This document shows positions 13,659-15,719 of a DNA stretch of 15,719 nucleotides, one piece after another. The DNA comes from Pseudomonas nitroreducens. Lineage in GTDB: Bacteria; Pseudomonadota; Gammaproteobacteria; Pseudomonadales; Pseudomonadaceae. The stretch's first letter is position 1. Each line of letters begins with the position of its first letter. A program made the position numbers and the translations under genes. The DNA lies in NCBI RefSeq assembly GCF_014204515.1, contig NZ_JACHLI010000064.1, forward strand, positions 1 through 15,719. Direction: 5' to 3'. The notes under the pieces were generated by a model. It ran no database searches and had not been told where the DNA came from. It saw nothing but the letters and a program-made list of their open reading frames with translations.

Positions 13659-15548
13659 ATGATCAAGAGCCTGAAATTCAGCCATAAGATCCTCCTGGCC
13701 GCTTCTCTTGTTGTCTTCTCGGCATTCGCCCTCTTCACCCTCTACAACGACTACCTGCAGCGCAACGCGATCCGCGAGGACCTCGAGGATTACCTGCGGG
13801 AAATGGGCGACGTCAGTGCCAGCAATATCCAGAACTGGCTCAGCGGCCGGCTGCTGCTGATCGAAAGCACTGCGCAGACCATCGCCCGCGACAGCACACC
13901 GGAACACCTGAGCGCGCTGCTGGAACAGGACACCCTGCGCAAGACCTTCAACTTCACCTACCTGGGCCAGGAAGACGGCGCCTTCACCATGCGCCCCAAC
14001 AGCGCCATGCCCGACGGTTACGACCCGCGCACCCGCCCCTGGTACAAGGATGCCGTGGCCGCCGGCGGCACCACGCTGACCGAGCCGTACATCGACGCGG
14101 CCACCCAGGAACTGATCATGACCGTGGCCACCCCGGCCCGCGCTGCCGGCAAGACCGTGGGCGTGGTCGGCGGCGACCTCGGCCTGCAGACCCTGGTACA
14201 GATCATCAATTCGCTGGACTTCAGCGGCATGGGCTACGCCTTCCTGGTCAGCGGCGACGGCAAGATTCTGGTGCACCCGGACAAGAGCTTCATCATGAAG
14301 TCTCTCTCCGACATCTACCCGCAGAACACACCGAAGATCGGCAGCGGCTTCAGCGAAGCCGAGCTCAATGGCCACGAACGCATCCTCAGCTTCACCCAGG
14401 TGAAAGGCCTGCCGTCGGTGAACTGGTACATCGGCCTGTCCATCGACAAGGACGCGGCCTACTCGATGCTGAGCAAGTTCCGCGCCTCGGCCATCATCGC
14501 TGCCGCGATCGCCATCGTCGCCATCCTGCTCCTGCTGGGCATGCTGATCCGCGTACTGATGCAGCCGCTGACCACCATGGGTCGCGCCATGGAAGACATC
14601 GCCCAGGGCGAAGGCGACCTGACCAAACGTTTGAAGGTCGCCAGCAACGACGAGTTCGGCGTGCTGGGCAATGCCTTCAACCGTTTCGTCGAGCGTATCC
14701 ACGAATCCATCCGTGAAGTGGCCTCCACCGCGCGCCAGCTGCACGACGTCTCGCAACTGGTGGTGAACGCCTCCAACTCGTCCATGAGCAACTCCGACGA
14801 GCAGTCCAACCGCACCAACAGCGTTGCCGCGGCGATCAACGAGCTGGGCGCCGCCGCCCAGGAGATCGCCCGCAACGCCGCCGACGCCTCGCACCATGCC
14901 ACCGATGCTTCGCACCAGTCTGCGGACGGCCGCCAGGTAGTGGAACAGACCATCAGCGCGATGAATCAGCTGTCCGGCAAGATCAGCTCGGCCTGCGCCA
15001 ACATCGAAGCGCTGAACAGCCGCACAGTGAACATCGGGCAGATCCTGGAAGTGATCAAGGGCATCTCCGAGCAGACCAACCTGCTGGCGCTCAACGCCGC
15101 CATCGAAGCCGCCCGTGCCGGTGAAGCCGGCCGTGGCTTCGCCGTGGTGGCCGACGAGGTGCGCAACCTGGCGCACCGCGCCCAGGAGTCGGCCCAGCAG
15201 ATCCAGAAGATGATCGAGGAACTGCAGGTCGGCGCCCGCGAAGCCGTGGACACCATGACCGAAAGCCAGCGCTACAGCCTGGAAAGCGTGGAGATCGCCA
15301 ACCGCGCCGGCGAGCGCCTGGCCAGCGTCACCCATCGCATCGGCGAGATCGACTCGATGAACCAGTCGGTGGCCACCGCCACCGAGGAACAGACCGCCGT
15401 GGTCGACTCGCTGAACATGGACATCACCGAGATCAACACGCTGAACCAGGAAGGTGTGGAGAACCTGCAGGCCACCCTGCGCGCCTGCGCCGACCTGGAG
15501 AACCAGGCCGGCCGCCTGCGTCAGCTGGTGGACAGCTTCCGCATCTGA
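13659..15548 (+). CDS. pctA: PctA-like amino-acid chemoreceptor (dCache_1AA, HAMP, MA)
   Basis: This 629-residue chemoreceptor has the same length as P. aeruginosa PctA as I remember it, and its N-terminus (MIKSLKFSHKILLAASLVVF) matches. TM1 covers about 10-30, the periplasmic dCache domain about 31-278, TM2 about 282-302, then HAMP and the MA domain. The amino-acid-binding motif is complete: Tyr121, Arg126, Trp128, Tyr129, Tyr144 and Asp173, the residues that hold the carboxylate and amino groups of L-amino acids in PctA. It should therefore mediate taxis to amino acids. It ends DSFRI without a CheR pentapeptide. The ATG has only a weak ribosome site. Its paralogue PctB is highly similar, so the choice between pctA and pctB rests on the order pctC-pctA. 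It sits between inverted repeats and has its own terminator. Confidence 0.9.
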   Translation: MIKSLKFSHKILLAASLVVFSAFALFTLYNDYLQRNAIREDLEDYLREMGDVSASNIQNWLSGRLLLIESTAQTIARDSTPEHLSALLEQDTLRKTFNFTYLGQEDGAFTMRPNSAMPDGYDPRTRPWYKDAVAAGGTTLTEPYIDAATQELIMTVATPARAAGKTVGVVGGDLGLQTLVQIINSLDFSGMGYAFLVSGDGKILVHPDKSFIMKSLSDIYPQNTPKIGSGFSEAELNGHERILSFTQVKGLPSVNWYIGLSIDKDAAYSMLSKFRASAIIAAAIAIVAILLLLGMLIRVLMQPLTTMGRAMEDIAQGEGDLTKRLKVASNDEFGVLGNAFNRFVERIHESIREVASTARQLHDVSQLVVNASNSSMSNSDEQSNRTNSVAAAINELGAAAQEIARNAADASHHATDASHQSADGRQVVEQTISAMNQLSGKISSACANIEALNSRTVNIGQILEVIKGISEQTNLLALNAAIEAARAGEAGRGFAVVADEVRNLAHRAQESAQQIQKMIEELQVGAREAVDTMTESQRYSLESVEIANRAGERLASVTHRIGEIDSMNQSVATATEEQTAVVDSLNMDITEINTLNQEGVENLQATLRACADLENQAGRLRQLVDSFRI

Positions 15549-15561
15549 TCGCTGCGGACAG
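14634..15561 (+). repeat. Near-identical paralogous block, copy in pctA
   Basis: This is the partner of 12009-12936. The nucleotide differences are scattered and mostly synonymous. The sensor halves upstream are much more diverged. Confidence 0.9.
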
Positions 15562-15562
15562 C

Positions 15563-15588
15563 AAAAAGGCGCCTGCGGGCGCCTTTTT
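15563..15588 (+). terminator. Intrinsic terminator of pctA
   Basis: AAAAA-GGCGCC-TGCG-GGCGCC-TTTTT (15563-15588) forms a perfect stem with a T-run, 15 bases after the stop. It is nearly the same sequence as the pctC terminator, including the bases between stop and stem. Confidence 0.93.
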
Positions 15589-15623
15589 CGTGCGTGACGC
15601 TTAGGTTCCAGCGCGGTGCCAAC

Positions 15624-15717
15624 CTGTAGGAGCAACTGTCTTTCTCTGACAGACCGTGCCTGGGATTTCCCCTCTCCCTAACCCTCTCCCTGAAGGGAGA
15701 GGGGACCGTTCGGTGCA
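15624..15717 (+). repeat. Inverted copy B of the ~93-bp element, downstream of pctA
   Basis: CTGTAGGAGCAACTGTCT at the left end and GGGGACCGTTCGGTGCA at the right end match copy A (13240-13332, minus strand). The middle differs. It contains the CCCTCTCCCTAACCCTCTCCC repeat with its GGGAGAGGGG complement. It may continue past the window edge. Confidence 0.85.
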
Positions 15718-15719
15718 GA

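Noticed and set aside
12967..13662. Plus-strand open frame of 231 codons between the receptors, where PAO1 has a hypothetical gene (PA4308)
   Set aside because: It runs through the REP pair and the 70-bp repeats, is Pro/Arg/Ser-rich, lacks a ribosome site and overlaps the pctA start.

Overview
The window looks like a chromosomal segment from a Pseudomonas of the P. aeruginosa lineage. It is GC-rich, with strongly GC-biased codon use in nearly all genes. From memory, the gene order matches P. aeruginosa PAO1 from PA4296 to PA4309: pprB, tadG, a small secreted protein, tadD, tadC, tadB, tadA, tadZ, rcpA, rcpC, flp, pctC, pctA. The repeat-rich spacers and a second flp gene suggest it is not P. 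aeruginosa itself.

Layout. (1) Bases 1-693, + strand: the 3' part of a PprB-like response regulator with a LuxR-type helix-turn-helix. Its first ~65 bases look foreign. (2) Bases 713-10059, - strand: a tight nine-gene operon for a Tad (type IVb, Flp) pilus, transcribed rcpC-rcpA-tadZ-tadA-tadB-tadC-tadD-DUF3613 protein-tadG. Three junctions are ATGA overlaps. (3) Bases 10060-10421: an AT-rich divergent control region with two dyads. (4) Bases 10422-10902, + strand: two short Flp prepilin genes in tandem, with a hairpin between them and a strong hairpin after them. (5) Bases 11028-15548, + strand: two dCache chemoreceptors, PctC-like and PctA-like, with nearly identical cytoplasmic halves and near-identical terminators. 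They are separated by a 735-bp spacer holding a REP-like pair and a three-unit, 70-bp tandem repeat. An inverted copy of part of that repeat lies after the second receptor, so pctA is bracketed by inverted repeats.

How the genes work together. RcpA (outer-membrane secretin), RcpC (its periplasmic partner) and TadD (TPR lipoprotein, possibly a pilotin) would form the outer half of the machine. TadA (ATPase), TadB and TadC (platform proteins) and TadZ (polar localisation) would form the inner-membrane motor. Flp1 and Flp2 are the pilin subunits and TadG a pseudopilin-like or adhesive component. The prepilin peptidase (FppA/TadV) and TadE/TadF are not here; in PAO1 the peptidase gene lies just beyond pprB. 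PprB activates this locus in P. aeruginosa. The chemoreceptors are probably neighbours with a separate function, amino-acid/GABA chemotaxis.

I see no clearly new biological system. The best second looks are the odd 5' end of pprB, the twin flp genes with their AT-rich control region, the homogenised receptor halves, the Tyr-to-Phe change in the PctC-like ligand pocket, and the repeat array around pctA.
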